Shown here one piece after another: positions 54,386 through 63,107 of a stretch of DNA of 64,000 bases. Each line of letters begins with the position of its first letter. Positions within the stretch are counted from its first letter, which is position 1. Source of the DNA: Paraburkholderia acidipaludis NBRC 101816 (GTDB lineage: Bacteria > Pseudomonadota > Gammaproteobacteria > Burkholderiales > Burkholderiaceae); assembly GCF_000684975.1 (NCBI RefSeq), contig NZ_BAXZ01000016.1, positions 62,001 to 126,000 of the forward strand. The letters are read 5' to 3'. Position numbers and translations under genes: made by a program. Under the pieces are notes generated by a model that saw only the letters and a list, made by a program, of their open reading frames with translations, was not told the origin of the DNA and ran no database searches.

Positions 54386-55456
54386 CTAATTGGCCGGAAT
54401 GGTCAGCACCGGCGCCTTCGCGCTCGTATCGGATTCCGCCAGCGCCATCAGGTTCTGCAGCACCGTGAACGCGTATTTCGAGTCGAAATCGTCGCGATCG
54501 ACCCAATAGGCCGTACCGTCGTAATCGACGGCGACATACGGATCCGTGTCCGGCCTCCTGCCGGCATGGACGATGATGGTCGGCCGCGTTTCGCCGCCGA
54601 TGAGGCCGACGGTCGCCTTCGTCGACCCGTTGCTGACCTGCGCGTCGGGCACCTCCACCTGCGCCCCGAGGTCCGTCAGGATGCCGAGCACGGAGCGCGT
54701 CACCATCGGAATGCGCGCCCCGCCTGCGGAGGACGGCCCGTAGACGATCTCGTAGGTGCGCGTGGCCGCGGAGAGGTGCAGCAGCTCGCGCACGCGCGTC
54801 AGGTCGGCGGCCACTTCGGGCGTGCGGGCGCTCTCCTCGGCGCCGATCGCGAGCCACACGCTCGTCTTGCCTTTGTCGCTGCGAGACTCCAGGTTCAGCT
54901 CGCCCGCCAGTTGCAGGCGCCTGAACACGCGCAGCAGCTCGAAGAAGCCGGGAGCGCCGGCGCTGTTCTCGCCGCCCAGCGCGCTGCCGTTCTGCAAGCC
55001 GCCGATGGATTGCGCCGTCATGCGCAGCAGCAGATCGATCGGGATGCCGCCTTCGGCAAGCGGCAACACGAGTTCCGGCGCGAGCGGCCGGATATAGGCG
55101 GAAGCATAGGCTTCGCCGGTCGTTGGCGTGAACGTGAACGTGGGGTGATTGCCATACGAGACGCTGCCTGTTGCAAGGGCGTAATTCGGTTCGGCACCCG
55201 AACCAAGATTACCCGTTGCGCCCGCGGTCGAATCGAACTGATAGGCGGCGATGACCGAGCTGACCGTGAGGAAAGCCGGGGCGTCCCCATAGCGCAGCCC
55301 TACGATCGTGGCGAGAATCTGCCGCTTTTTGGCGTCGCCGAGTGCGCGTGCGTAGTCCACCTGGTCGGCGCGCAGGTGGTCCGGGCCAATGTGCGCGCAG
55401 CCCGCGCCAAGGCAGGCGGCGCCAAGAAGAGCCAGAACGGTGGCTTTTGAAATCAT
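54386..55456 (-). CDS. Hypothetical outer-membrane-type lipoprotein
   Basis: 356 residues from ATG 55456, chosen because it begins a lipoprotein signal (VLALLGAACLGAGC). The mature part (RYGDAPAFLTVSSVIAAYQF, ELLRVFRRLQLAGELNLESR, YEIVYGPSSAGGARIPMVTR, DFDSKYAFTVLQNLMALAES) has no recognised domain. I have the impression that similar lipoproteins occur in other proteobacteria. The function is unknown. Confidence 0.65.
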   Translation of the reverse strand: MISKATVLALLGAACLGAGCAHIGPDHLRADQVDYARALGDAKKRQILATIVGLRYGDAPAFLTVSSVIAAYQFDSTAGATGNLGSGAEPNYALATGSVSYGNHPTFTFTPTTGEAYASAYIRPLAPELVLPLAEGGIPIDLLLRMTAQSIGGLQNGSALGGENSAGAPGFFELLRVFRRLQLAGELNLESRSDKGKTSVWLAIGAEESARTPEVAADLTRVRELLHLSAATRTYEIVYGPSSAGGARIPMVTRSVLGILTDLGAQVEVPDAQVSNGSTKATVGLIGGETRPTIIVHAGRRPDTDPYVAVDYDGTAYWVDRDDFDSKYAFTVLQNLMALAESDTSAKAPVLTIPAN

Positions 55457-55531
55457 CTTGTGGGGGGCGCGGGGCGGCCCATGGTTCGGTCCGCGCCCGC
55501 TCAGCAATTCCCGTACCTTCGACGCATGCGC

Positions 55532-56296
55532 TCAGGCAAAGCGCGGCTGTCCGTTCGAAGCGCTCAGCCCGCCGTCCACGGGAATGTTCGCGCCCGTGAT
55601 GAAGCGCGCCTCATCGCTCGCGAGAAAGGCGATCAAGGCCGCAACCTCTTCCGGCTCGGCATGGCGCCCAAGCGGAATGCGCTCGCGAAAGCGCTCCATC
55701 AGAACTTCGTCGTCGAGCAGATCTTCGGTGAGATCGGAGCGCGTGAGCGAGGGGCATACCGCGTTCACGCGCACGCCCGCCGGCGCGAAATCGAGCGCCG
55801 CCGCCCGCGTGAGATTCGTCACCGCCCCCTTGGCCGCGTTGTAAAAACTCATGCCCCAGTCGCCGCCCAGGCCCGATACCGAAGACACATTGACGATACA
55901 GCCCTTCGTCGCCTTGATAAACGGCGCCGCCGCGCGCATGCAGTAGAGCACGCCGCTCACGTTCGTGGCCATGACGCGGTCCCAGTCTTCGAGCGGCGCT
56001 TCGTCGATCGCGCCCATCGAGGCAATGCCCGCGTTGTTGACGAGCACGTCGATGCGGCCGAAACGCGTGATGGCCGCGTCGATCAGCGCCAGCACCTCGC
56101 CCGCGTCGCTCACGTCCGCGGGATGAACGAGCACGCGGCTTTCCGGCAGGTCGGCGGCCACGTGGCGCAGCTTCGCGGGCGTGCGGCCCGCGAGCACCAC
56201 GGCGGCGTCCGCCGTGGCGAAGCGGCGTGCGGTGGCGGCGCCGATGCCCGAACCGGCGCCGGTCACGATCACAACTTTGTCGCTGAAACGTTCCAT
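55532..56296 (-). CDS. Short-chain dehydrogenase/reductase (FabG-like)
   Basis: 254 residues from ATG 56296, with GGAGG upstream. TGAGSGIGAATARRFA is the cofactor loop; HPADVSD, NNAGIASMG, Ser in NVSSVSGLGG and FYNAAKGA (YxxxK) follow. The end is PVDGGLSASNGQ. It oxidises or reduces an alcohol/ketone with NAD(P). It stands between a lipoprotein gene and a divergent CBS gene, so the substrate is not indicated. Confidence 0.9.
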   Translation of the reverse strand: MERFSDKVVIVTGAGSGIGAATARRFATADAAVVLAGRTPAKLRHVAADLPESRVLVHPADVSDAGEVLALIDAAITRFGRIDVLVNNAGIASMGAIDEAPLEDWDRVMATNVSGVLYCMRAAAPFIKATKGCIVNVSSVSGLGGDWGMSFYNAAKGAVTNLTRAAALDFAPAGVRVNAVCPSLTRSDLTEDLLDDEVLMERFRERIPLGRHAEPEEVAALIAFLASDEARFITGANIPVDGGLSASNGQPRFA

Positions 56297-56469
56297 CGAG
56301 CCCTCCTGGTGGCGGCGTGGCCTTGCCAGCCCGCGCGAACGCGCGGGTAAGCCACGCAACTACCGTGCCTGTCACTAACGCCGCGTAAGGCAAAATGCGC
56401 GAGATGCGGAACGGCTGATGCTTCTAGCTTTCCGCGCTTCTGCGCTTCCACGAGAGAGAGGAGAAACCC

Positions 56470-56901
56470 ATGACCCAGGTGTACGAAATCATGTCGCGCA
56501 ACGTCGTGCGCGTGTCACCCGAATCCACGATCCGGCACGCCGCGCAACTCATGCGCCGGCACGACATTGGCGCGCTGCCGGTCTGCGACGGCGATCAGGT
56601 GGTTGGCATGGTCACCGACCGCGATCTCGCCGTGCGTGCCCTGACCGCCGGCTACGAGCCGATGGAGCCGGTGGCGCGCGTGGCGAGTTCCGGCGTGCAG
56701 TGCTGCTACGAGGACGACGACCTCGAAGTCGTGCAGCGCCGCATGGGCGAGGCGCAGGTGCGCCGCGTGCCGGTCGTCAACCGCGCGCGCGAGCTGGTGG
56801 GTACGCTTTCGCTCGCCGATATCGCCACGCGCTGCGACGGCAAACAGCGCCAGAGCGTGGCCAATACGCTGGAGGACATCTCGCAGCGGCGCATGAGCTG
56901 A
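56470..56901 (+). CDS. CBS-domain protein
   Basis: 143 residues made of two CBS modules (about 8-60 and 72-130: VYEIMSRNVVRVSPESTIRH, GALPVCDGDQVVGMVTDRDL; VARVASSGVQCCYEDDDLEV, RVPVVNRARELVGTLSLADI). CBS pairs bind adenosyl ligands such as AMP or SAM. Stand-alone forms are common in Burkholderiales beside stress genes. GAGAGAGGAG precedes the ATG. Confidence 0.9.
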   Translation: MTQVYEIMSRNVVRVSPESTIRHAAQLMRRHDIGALPVCDGDQVVGMVTDRDLAVRALTAGYEPMEPVARVASSGVQCCYEDDDLEVVQRRMGEAQVRRVPVVNRARELVGTLSLADIATRCDGKQRQSVANTLEDISQRRMS

Positions 56902-57054
56902 CCACGCGTGCGGCCCGGCGGCAGGCTCCGTGAAAGCCCGGACACACGCACTACCCCGCACGCGTTACGTCGAACGATTGCCCTCGGCAGACGGGCGTTG
57001 CAGCGAACCGTTGCAGTCGTTACACGTCAGCGTTGCAACGGTGCTTCGCCGCAC

Positions 57055-58380
57055 TCAGCGGCCCGCCGCGGCCGACGCTTGCTCCCTGCCGCGGAAATAG
57101 CGGCCCAGCACGTAATTCGCCGTGGCCCCATGCAGCACGACGGAAATCACGATGGCATCGAGCGCGACGGGCAGCACCGGGCGCAACAGATCGCCCGCGC
57201 GATCGATGCCCCACACGGCGTAATAGAACGCGCCAACGCCGCGTATGCCCATCCACGCCATCAGGCGCCGCTGCTGGCCGTCGGCATTCGAGCCGGCCAT
57301 CGCGAGCGCCACCGCGATGGGCCGCGCCACGAAGATCAGCGCGAGCGCGTAGAGCACGGGCCGCCATTGCAGCATCTCGCGCCAATGCGCGGAGACCGTG
57401 CAGCCGATCAGCAGCATCAGCGAAAACTCGGCGATGTGCTCGATTTCCAGCGTGAAGCCCGTCATGTTCTCGGCAAGCCATGCGTGCGCGCGCCCGGGGT
57501 CTTTCGCGACCTCGCTGCGCTTGCCGTGCTGCACGGTGTCGAGCGCTTCGGCCGGCCGCCGCGCGCCGGTCGCGCGCAGCTCCTCGCGCCGCAGCGCCAC
57601 GCCGGCCGCAAACACGGCAACGAACGCATACGCATGCAGCAGCAACGCCACGCCATAGGTCACCGACATGAGCCCGATGGCGATGAGCCCGTCGAGACCC
57701 ACGGCCTCGCCATAGCGGGTGCGCAAATAGAGGATGAACTTCGTGCACAGCGTAGCCAGCCATGCGCCGATCGCCAGTGCCCCTGCCATGCCCCAGACGA
57801 GCGACACGGCGGCTTCGCCCGCATGCCGCATCCCCGTGATGGGCAGGCCGCACAACGCGAGGCCCGCGAGCGCGAACGGCAATGCCGCGCCGTCGTTCAG
57901 GCCGCCTTCGCCCGAAAGCGCGAAACGCAGCGGCTCGTCGTCGCCCGCTTCGCGCACGCGCAGTTCGTTGGCGAGCACGGGATCGGTAGGCGCGAGGGTG
58001 GCGGCGAGGAAGAGCGCCACGCCGGGCGGCTCGCCCATGGCCCAGGCCATCGCGGCCAGCAGCGCCGCGCTCAACGCCATCGCCACGATGCCGAGCCGCA
58101 GCGGCAGATGCCAGAGCCGATCACGCAGCCGCAAGCGCAAGTGCATGCCGACCGAGAACAGCGATATCACGAGGCCCGCTTCCGCGATGATGGCAAGCAC
58201 GCGCGCGTTGCCCGCGAGATCCGCATGCACGAGCCCGAAGCCCGACGGTCCCACGAGCACGCCCACCGCGAGGTAGATCATGGCCCCCGTGAGCGGCAGG
58301 CGCGCGATCGGTCCGCGCGCAAGCGCCATGAACATCAGCAGCACGCCGACCAGCAAAAACCACAGGGTCTCTTCCGGCAT
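57055..58380 (-). CDS. CPA1-family Na+(K+)/H+ antiporter
   Basis: 441 residues, about twelve helices. LPLTGAMIYLAVGVLVGPSG is near the start. FLAATLAPTDPVLANEL carries the ion-site Asp, and GEGGLNDGAALPFAL supplies the ND motif of NhaP-type antiporters. GIRGVGAFYYAVWG is a late conserved helix. It exchanges Na+ or K+ for protons at the inner membrane. Confidence 0.9.
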   Translation of the reverse strand: MPEETLWFLLVGVLLMFMALARGPIARLPLTGAMIYLAVGVLVGPSGFGLVHADLAGNARVLAIIAEAGLVISLFSVGMHLRLRLRDRLWHLPLRLGIVAMALSAALLAAMAWAMGEPPGVALFLAATLAPTDPVLANELRVREAGDDEPLRFALSGEGGLNDGAALPFALAGLALCGLPITGMRHAGEAAVSLVWGMAGALAIGAWLATLCTKFILYLRTRYGEAVGLDGLIAIGLMSVTYGVALLLHAYAFVAVFAAGVALRREELRATGARRPAEALDTVQHGKRSEVAKDPGRAHAWLAENMTGFTLEIEHIAEFSLMLLIGCTVSAHWREMLQWRPVLYALALIFVARPIAVALAMAGSNADGQQRRLMAWMGIRGVGAFYYAVWGIDRAGDLLRPVLPVALDAIVISVVLHGATANYVLGRYFRGREQASAAAGR

Positions 58381-58460
58381 GATGCGCAGTCCTCAACGCA
58401 TCGCGCAACAGGGCTGCGTGCGGCGGGTACGCGAGCTTGCTGGGTGCGTCGTGGCGGACC

Positions 58461-58793
58461 TCATTGCGTACATTTATCGCCGGGCTTTCTCCGTATTGCC
58501 GGGCTGTTGTGCCCGCGCGCGCCGGGCGGCTCCGGGTGCCCGTGCATGCCAAGCGGCACTTCGGCAGTCTGCTCGGGATGCGTGCCGCCCTCGGCCGGCA
58601 TCACCTCCGGCCGCGGCTCGGGCTGATCGAACGAACCGGGAAAACCGCGCGCGGGCTTTGCGTCGGGCTTTGCGTCGGGCTTTGCGTCGGACTTTTCGTC
58701 GGGCTGCGGCGGCCGGGTTTCGGCCGGCATGGTTTCAGCGCCATGCGAGGGCGTGGCGGGCACTTCGGGCGGATTCTGCTTGTCGGAATCCAT
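58461..58793 (-). CDS. Small Pro/Asp/Lys-rich protein with DAKP repeats
   Basis: 110 residues from ATG 58793, with GGAGAG upstream. It is hydrophilic and probably disordered (MDSDKQNPPEVPATPSHGAE, EKSDAKPDAKPDAKPARGF). The DAKP copies come from a 12-bp tandem repeat on the DNA (58653-58700, GGGCTTTGCGTC three times plus a diverged copy). The repeat number may vary between strains. No function is recognised. Confidence 0.6.
   Translation of the reverse strand: MDSDKQNPPEVPATPSHGAETMPAETRPPQPDEKSDAKPDAKPDAKPARGFPGSFDQPEPRPEVMPAEGGTHPEQTAEVPLGMHGHPEPPGARGHNSPAIRRKPGDKCTQ
58653..58700. repeat. 12-bp tandem repeat coding for DAKP
   Basis: GGGCTTTGCGTC occurs three times without gaps, plus GGACTTTTCGTC. 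It is in frame within the small acidic/basic protein gene, so length changes keep the frame. Confidence 0.75.
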
Positions 58794-59011
58794 GGCACTC
58801 TCCTCAGGAGATGGGGTGGTTTCGGCGGCACCCGGCACGGCGCGCCGCACGGGGTCATGAAGTCGCCCAGGAATGACAGGCCGCATCAGCCGTGCCCGAG
58901 AACAGCGCAACAAAGACGGGGCCGGGAATGGTCGATGCGTTGCGGGTGATCTGCACCTTGAACTTCTCGACCTTAGGAGAGCTTCATTTCTCCCGACCGC
59001 CCAGGCACATC

Positions 59012-59407
59012 ATGACGACTACCCACCATGCCCATCATGCCTCCACGCGGCCGCGCAATGGCCGCCCCGCCCGCCAGCGCCACGCCCGCGCCAGTGCGGA
59101 AAAAGGCGCCGCCAGTCCGGCGCGCCGCGGCTCCGGCCAGAAGTGGTCGCAACACGTAGCCGAAACCAGCGACGCCATGGATCTCGATTCGGGCGTCTTC
59201 AAGCTGGACGACCCCGAGGCCATCGCGCGCTCGCTCAAGGTCTCCTCGGAACATAGCCGCCGGCGCAAGGGCACGCCGTTCCAGTCGGCCATGTCGATGC
59301 TGAACTTCTATATCAATCGCGCCGGCCGTAACCTGCCGAAATCGCAGCGCGAAACGCTCGAGCGAGCCAAGGGCAAGCTGCGCGAGGCCTTCGGACGCAA
59401 GCCCTGA
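59012..59407 (+). CDS. DUF3175 protein
   Basis: 131 residues from ATG 59012. A His/Arg-rich start leads to the family core: KWSQHVAETSDAMDLDSGVF, KLDDPEAIARSLKVSSEHSR, SAMSMLNFYINRAGRNLPKS. DUF3175 proteins are small basic proteins often encoded near catalase or other stress genes, as here, where KatE follows convergently. Function unknown. Confidence 0.8.
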   Translation: MTTTHHAHHASTRPRNGRPARQRHARASAEKGAASPARRGSGQKWSQHVAETSDAMDLDSGVFKLDDPEAIARSLKVSSEHSRRRKGTPFQSAMSMLNFYINRAGRNLPKSQRETLERAKGKLREAFGRKP

Positions 59408-59455
59408 AACGGCGCGCTGTGCCTGGGTCAAGCGCCCGGATCAAAAGCGCCCGCC

Positions 59456-61552
59456 TCAGGCCGGCACCGATCCGGCGAGCGCGGCGCGGCTCCATACGCG
59501 GTGCTGTCCGGCGGCGTCGATAAAGTCCTTCAGCACGGCCGCCAGTTGGGCCGCGTCGCCCACCGCCACGCCGTCGGCGCGGTCCGGCAGTTGCGCCGCG
59601 CTCAGCAGGTCGCGTCCCGCGCCCACGGCGCCAATGGCCTTCAAATGCTTGAACGCCTCCAGCACGAAGTGGCGCGCATCCCCGGACTGGGCGAGCAACT
59701 TCGCCGCTTCCGCGCCGTCCGCGACGAACACCGCATCCACCATCACCGAAGGCATGCCCGCCAGGGTTGCGTCGGGCATGATCGAGCCGATCGGCGCGAG
59801 CGTAGGCGCAATCACCACTGCCGTGGCGCCCTCTTTCGCGAAGGCGTCGCGCAGTTTGCCCAGCAAGGCCTCGTCGCCGCCCGCAGCGCTCAGCAGTGCG
59901 ATCTTGCGCGTCCGGATGCCCGGCTTCACACGGTTGGGCAGGCTCAGCGCGGGCGACGACGCGGGCTGCGGCTTGCCCGGCCGGTTGCCCGGTTTCGGCT
60001 TCGGCAGGCCAAGCGCTTCGGCCACGCTCGCCGCGAGCCGCGCGTCGATATTCGCGAGAATTTCGTTCACCGTGCGCTCGCGTATGCGGGCCTGGGTCAC
60101 CTTGCCGAGTTCGAACGAGTAGGCCGAGATGATGTGCGCCCTTTCGGGCTCGGACATGCTCTGGTAGAACATCGTCGCCTGCGAGAAGTGGTCGGCGAAA
60201 GACTGGCTGCGTGCGCGGATCTTGACGCCGTCCATGCGTTCTTCGTAGCTCTCGAAGCCGCCGTCGGCAGGCGCGGATTCCTTCGGCCAGCCGTTGCCGA
60301 CCGAATTGGGTTCGTACGATTGCTGCCCGACGTTGATGGTCTGCCGGTGCATGGCGTCGCGCTGGTTGTTCTGGAACGGACAGACAGGCCGGTTGACCGG
60401 AATCTCGTGAAAGTTCGGGCCGCCCAGCCGGCTGATCTGCGTGTCCGTGTAAGAGAAGAGCCGCCCCTGCAGCAAGGGATCGTTCGTGAAGTCGATGCCG
60501 GGCACGATATGCCCGGGGTGAAACGCTACCTGCTCGGTTTCGGCGAAAAAGTTGTCCGGGTTGCGATTGAGCGTCATCTTGCCGACGATCTTCACGGGCA
60601 CGAGCTCCTCGGGAATCAGCTTGGTCGGATCGAGCAGGTCGAAGCCGAACTTGTGCTCGTCCGCTTCCTCGACGATCTGCAGCCCCAGTTCGTACTCCGG
60701 ATAATCGCCGCGCTCGATCGCCTCCCGAAGATCGCGCCGGTGAAAGTCGGGATCCTTGCCCGCGATCTTCTGCGCCTCGTCCCAGATGAGCGAGTACGAG
60801 CCCAGCACGGGCCGCCAGTGCCACTTCACGAAGCGCGACCGGCCCTCGGCGTCGATCAGCCTGAAGGTGTGCACGCCGAAGCCTTCCATCGTGCGAAAGC
60901 TCTTCGGTATGGCGCGGTCGGACATCGCCCAGAGCACCATATGCGCGCTTTCCGGCACGAGCGAAACGAAGTCCCAGAAGGTATCGTGCGCGGTTCCGCC
61001 CGTCGGCATTTCGTTGGGCGCCTCGGGCTTCACCGCATGAACGAAGTCGGGGAACTTGATCGCATCCTGAATGAAGAACACCGGCATGTTGTTGCCCACC
61101 AGGTCGAAATTACCCTCCTGCGTGTAAAACTTCGTCGCGAAGCCGCGCACGTCGCGCACCGTGTCGGCCGAGCCGCGCGGGCCCTGCACCGTCGAAAAGC
61201 GCACGTAGACCGGCGTGGTCCTGGCGGGATCCTGCAGAAAGGCCGCCCGCGTGAGCTTCGCCTGCGATTCGTACACCTGAAAAATGCCATGTGCCGCCGC
61301 GCCGCGCGCGTGCACGATGCGCTCGGGAATGCGTTCGTGGTCGAAGTGCGTGATCTTTTCGCGCATGATGAAGTCTTCGAGCAACGACGGACCTCGCACG
61401 CCGGCACGCAACGTGTTCTGGTTGTCGGCGATCTTCACGCCCTGATTCGTGCGCAGGGCCTCGCCTTGCGCGTGCGCGCGAAACGGTTCGAGGCTCGCGG
61501 ACTTCTCGTCCTGGGCGGGCGCTTTGCTGGGGGAACGATGGCTGTTCGACAT
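59456..61552 (-). CDS. katE: Large-subunit catalase HPII (KatE), clade 2
   Basis: 698 residues from ATG 61552 (GGAG upstream), the HPII size. The core has the catalytic His81 in RIVHARGAAAHG, ATKFYTQEGNFDLVGNN with the distal Asn, and the heme-Tyr region GRLFSYTDTQISRLGGPNF. The extra C-terminal flavodoxin-like domain (about 560-698: RKIALLSAAGGDEALLGKLR, LAPIGSIMPDATLAGMPSVM) is complete. It breaks down hydrogen peroxide in the cytoplasm and is normally a stationary-phase enzyme. Confidence 0.95.
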   Translation of the reverse strand: MSNSHRSPSKAPAQDEKSASLEPFRAHAQGEALRTNQGVKIADNQNTLRAGVRGPSLLEDFIMREKITHFDHERIPERIVHARGAAAHGIFQVYESQAKLTRAAFLQDPARTTPVYVRFSTVQGPRGSADTVRDVRGFATKFYTQEGNFDLVGNNMPVFFIQDAIKFPDFVHAVKPEAPNEMPTGGTAHDTFWDFVSLVPESAHMVLWAMSDRAIPKSFRTMEGFGVHTFRLIDAEGRSRFVKWHWRPVLGSYSLIWDEAQKIAGKDPDFHRRDLREAIERGDYPEYELGLQIVEEADEHKFGFDLLDPTKLIPEELVPVKIVGKMTLNRNPDNFFAETEQVAFHPGHIVPGIDFTNDPLLQGRLFSYTDTQISRLGGPNFHEIPVNRPVCPFQNNQRDAMHRQTINVGQQSYEPNSVGNGWPKESAPADGGFESYEERMDGVKIRARSQSFADHFSQATMFYQSMSEPERAHIISAYSFELGKVTQARIRERTVNEILANIDARLAASVAEALGLPKPKPGNRPGKPQPASSPALSLPNRVKPGIRTRKIALLSAAGGDEALLGKLRDAFAKEGATAVVIAPTLAPIGSIMPDATLAGMPSVMVDAVFVADGAEAAKLLAQSGDARHFVLEAFKHLKAIGAVGAGRDLLSAAQLPDRADGVAVGDAAQLAAVLKDFIDAAGQHRVWSRAALAGSVPA

Positions 61553-61681
61553 GGGGGCTCTCCGGTTTGCACGGCACCTCTCGCGCAAGCGATATGCCGG
61601 GCAGCACGGCAACGCCGCGGCACGCCGCTTGCCTGCGCGCCGTCGAAAGGGGCGAACGTCTCGCCCCGCTCGCGCCTGCCC

Positions 61682-62602
61682 ATGACCGAAACCGCTCCCC
61701 GCGCCGTTCGCTACGCGCTCGCCTCGAACATCGCCGTCATGCTCTGCAAGTTCGCCGCCGCGCTGTGGACCAATTCGGGCGCAACGCTCGCCGAGGCAGC
61801 CCATTCGAGCGCCGACTGCCTGAACCAGATCCTGCTGATGGCCGGCCGGCGCGCCGCCCATGGCCCCGCCGACGAACAGCATCCGCTCGGCTTCGAACGC
61901 GAGACGCACTTCTACGCCATGCTCGTCGCCGTCCAGTTCTTCGTCGTGGGGGGTCTCGTTTCGATCGGCATTGGCGCGTGGCGGCTCTGGCATCGCACGG
62001 GGTTCGATCATGCGGGCGTCGCCATTGGCGTGCTGCTTGTTTCGGCCGCGATCGAGGGCAGCGCCCTGCGCGCGTCGGTTCGCTCGATCGACCGCAAGCG
62101 CCGCGCGGGCGGTCTGTGGCGCTGGTTTCGCGAAACCGGCCAGCTCGAAGTGATGCTCTCGATCGGCGAGGACACCTCGGCGCTCGCGGGCGTACTCGTC
62201 TCGCTCGCCGGCACGTCGCTCTCGGCGCTCACCGGCTGGTCCGGCTTCGACGCGCTCGGCAGCGTAGGCGTGGGCTGCGTGATGACGGCGGCCGCCGTGT
62301 TCTCGCTGCGGAAAATCAAGTCGCTGATCGTCGGCGAAGCGGCTCGCGCCGAGGTGCGCCGGGCCATGCGCGGCTGGCTCGAAGCGCGCCCCGAGATCGA
62401 GCGCATTGTGAGCTTCATCGTGCTGCGCTGGTCGGAGAGCCTCGTGGTGGCCGTCCAGGCGCAGCTCAAAGCCCAGCCCGATGCGGACGAGCTCGTGCGC
62501 ACCATCGACCTGATCGAAACGGCCCTGCAGCGCGAGTTTCCGGCGGCGCGCTGGGTCTATTTCGAACCCGAGCTCCGGGAGCACGGACCGCATCCGTCGT
62601 GA
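61682..62602 (+). CDS. Cation diffusion facilitator (CDF) transporter
   Basis: 306 residues from ATG 61682, divergent from katE. Six predicted helices include the family TM2 with ATLAEAAHSSADCLNQILLM and TM5 with GEDTSALAGVLVSLAGTSL, both holding metal-site Asp residues. A C-terminal cytoplasmic domain follows (IVSFIVLRWSESLVVAVQAQ). It exports Zn2+, Mn2+ or similar cations using the proton gradient. The metal is not determined. Confidence 0.88.
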   Translation: MTETAPRAVRYALASNIAVMLCKFAAALWTNSGATLAEAAHSSADCLNQILLMAGRRAAHGPADEQHPLGFERETHFYAMLVAVQFFVVGGLVSIGIGAWRLWHRTGFDHAGVAIGVLLVSAAIEGSALRASVRSIDRKRRAGGLWRWFRETGQLEVMLSIGEDTSALAGVLVSLAGTSLSALTGWSGFDALGSVGVGCVMTAAAVFSLRKIKSLIVGEAARAEVRRAMRGWLEARPEIERIVSFIVLRWSESLVVAVQAQLKAQPDADELVRTIDLIETALQREFPAARWVYFEPELREHGPHPS

Positions 62603-62746
62603 AGATTCCCGCGGGCATGCGGTGCCACGACGCCATGCAGGCATGAAACCGCCTGGCAGGCAAGCGAGTTGCTGCACCTCGCGCATGCCACGACACTGCG
62701 CGCCCCGTTCTGTCGTTCATCATCCGAAGTCCGAAGCGAGGTCATC

Positions 62747-62905
62747 ATGCACACCGTTTCCCGTTCCGCGCCGCACGAGCATGCCGAACCGGCTCCCTCC
62801 GACGTCGTTCCCATCGTGCTGTCGATCAACGGGATGCGCCACGCCCTGCTGGTCGAGCCGTGGACCAGCCTGCTCGACCTCCTGCGCGAGCGCTCAAAGG
62901 GCTAA
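62747..62905 (+). pseudogene. 2Fe-2S subunit of a molybdenum hydroxylase, 5' fragment
   Basis: 52 codons from ATG 62747. VVPIVLSINGMRHALLVEPW and TSLLDLLRER are the start of a xanthine dehydrogenase/aldehyde oxidase small subunit. The normal LxLTGTKKGCDHGQCGAC is absent; the frame reads RSKG then stops. No Cys ligands remain. The rest of the operon is missing. Confidence 0.75.
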
Positions 62906-62999
62906 CCCTCAGATCAACGCCATGATGCGCGATGCCATCCCCTGGAATCCCCCGAAAACATGATCTTTGGAGGCATTGTCCCTTGACCTTCAATACAGT

Positions 63000-63027
63000 T
63001 GCTTTCTTTGCCGCGGCAAAGAAAGCA
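63000..63027. repeat. Perfect 28-bp palindrome
   Basis: TGCTTTCTTTGCCG followed directly by its complement CGGCAAAGAAAGCA, without a loop. A GC-rich stretch with a GCCCC/GGGGC stem follows (63037-63051). It sits between the 2Fe-2S remnant and the TPP enzyme end. From memory, similar elements recur between genes in Burkholderia genomes, so it may be an intergenic repeat. Confidence 0.6.
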
Positions 63028-63107
63028 GGTGCCGCCCCGCACAGGGGCAACCCAGGCACACCACCACGAATACAAGAAAAGACCCAAAAAAAAGAACCAC
63101 CACCAAA

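Noticed and set aside
59501..61681. Upstream extension of the CDF gene frame across the katE antisense strand
   Set aside because: The real CDF protein begins at 61682 with a normal N-terminus; the upstream part is antisense to katE and has no protein-like features.
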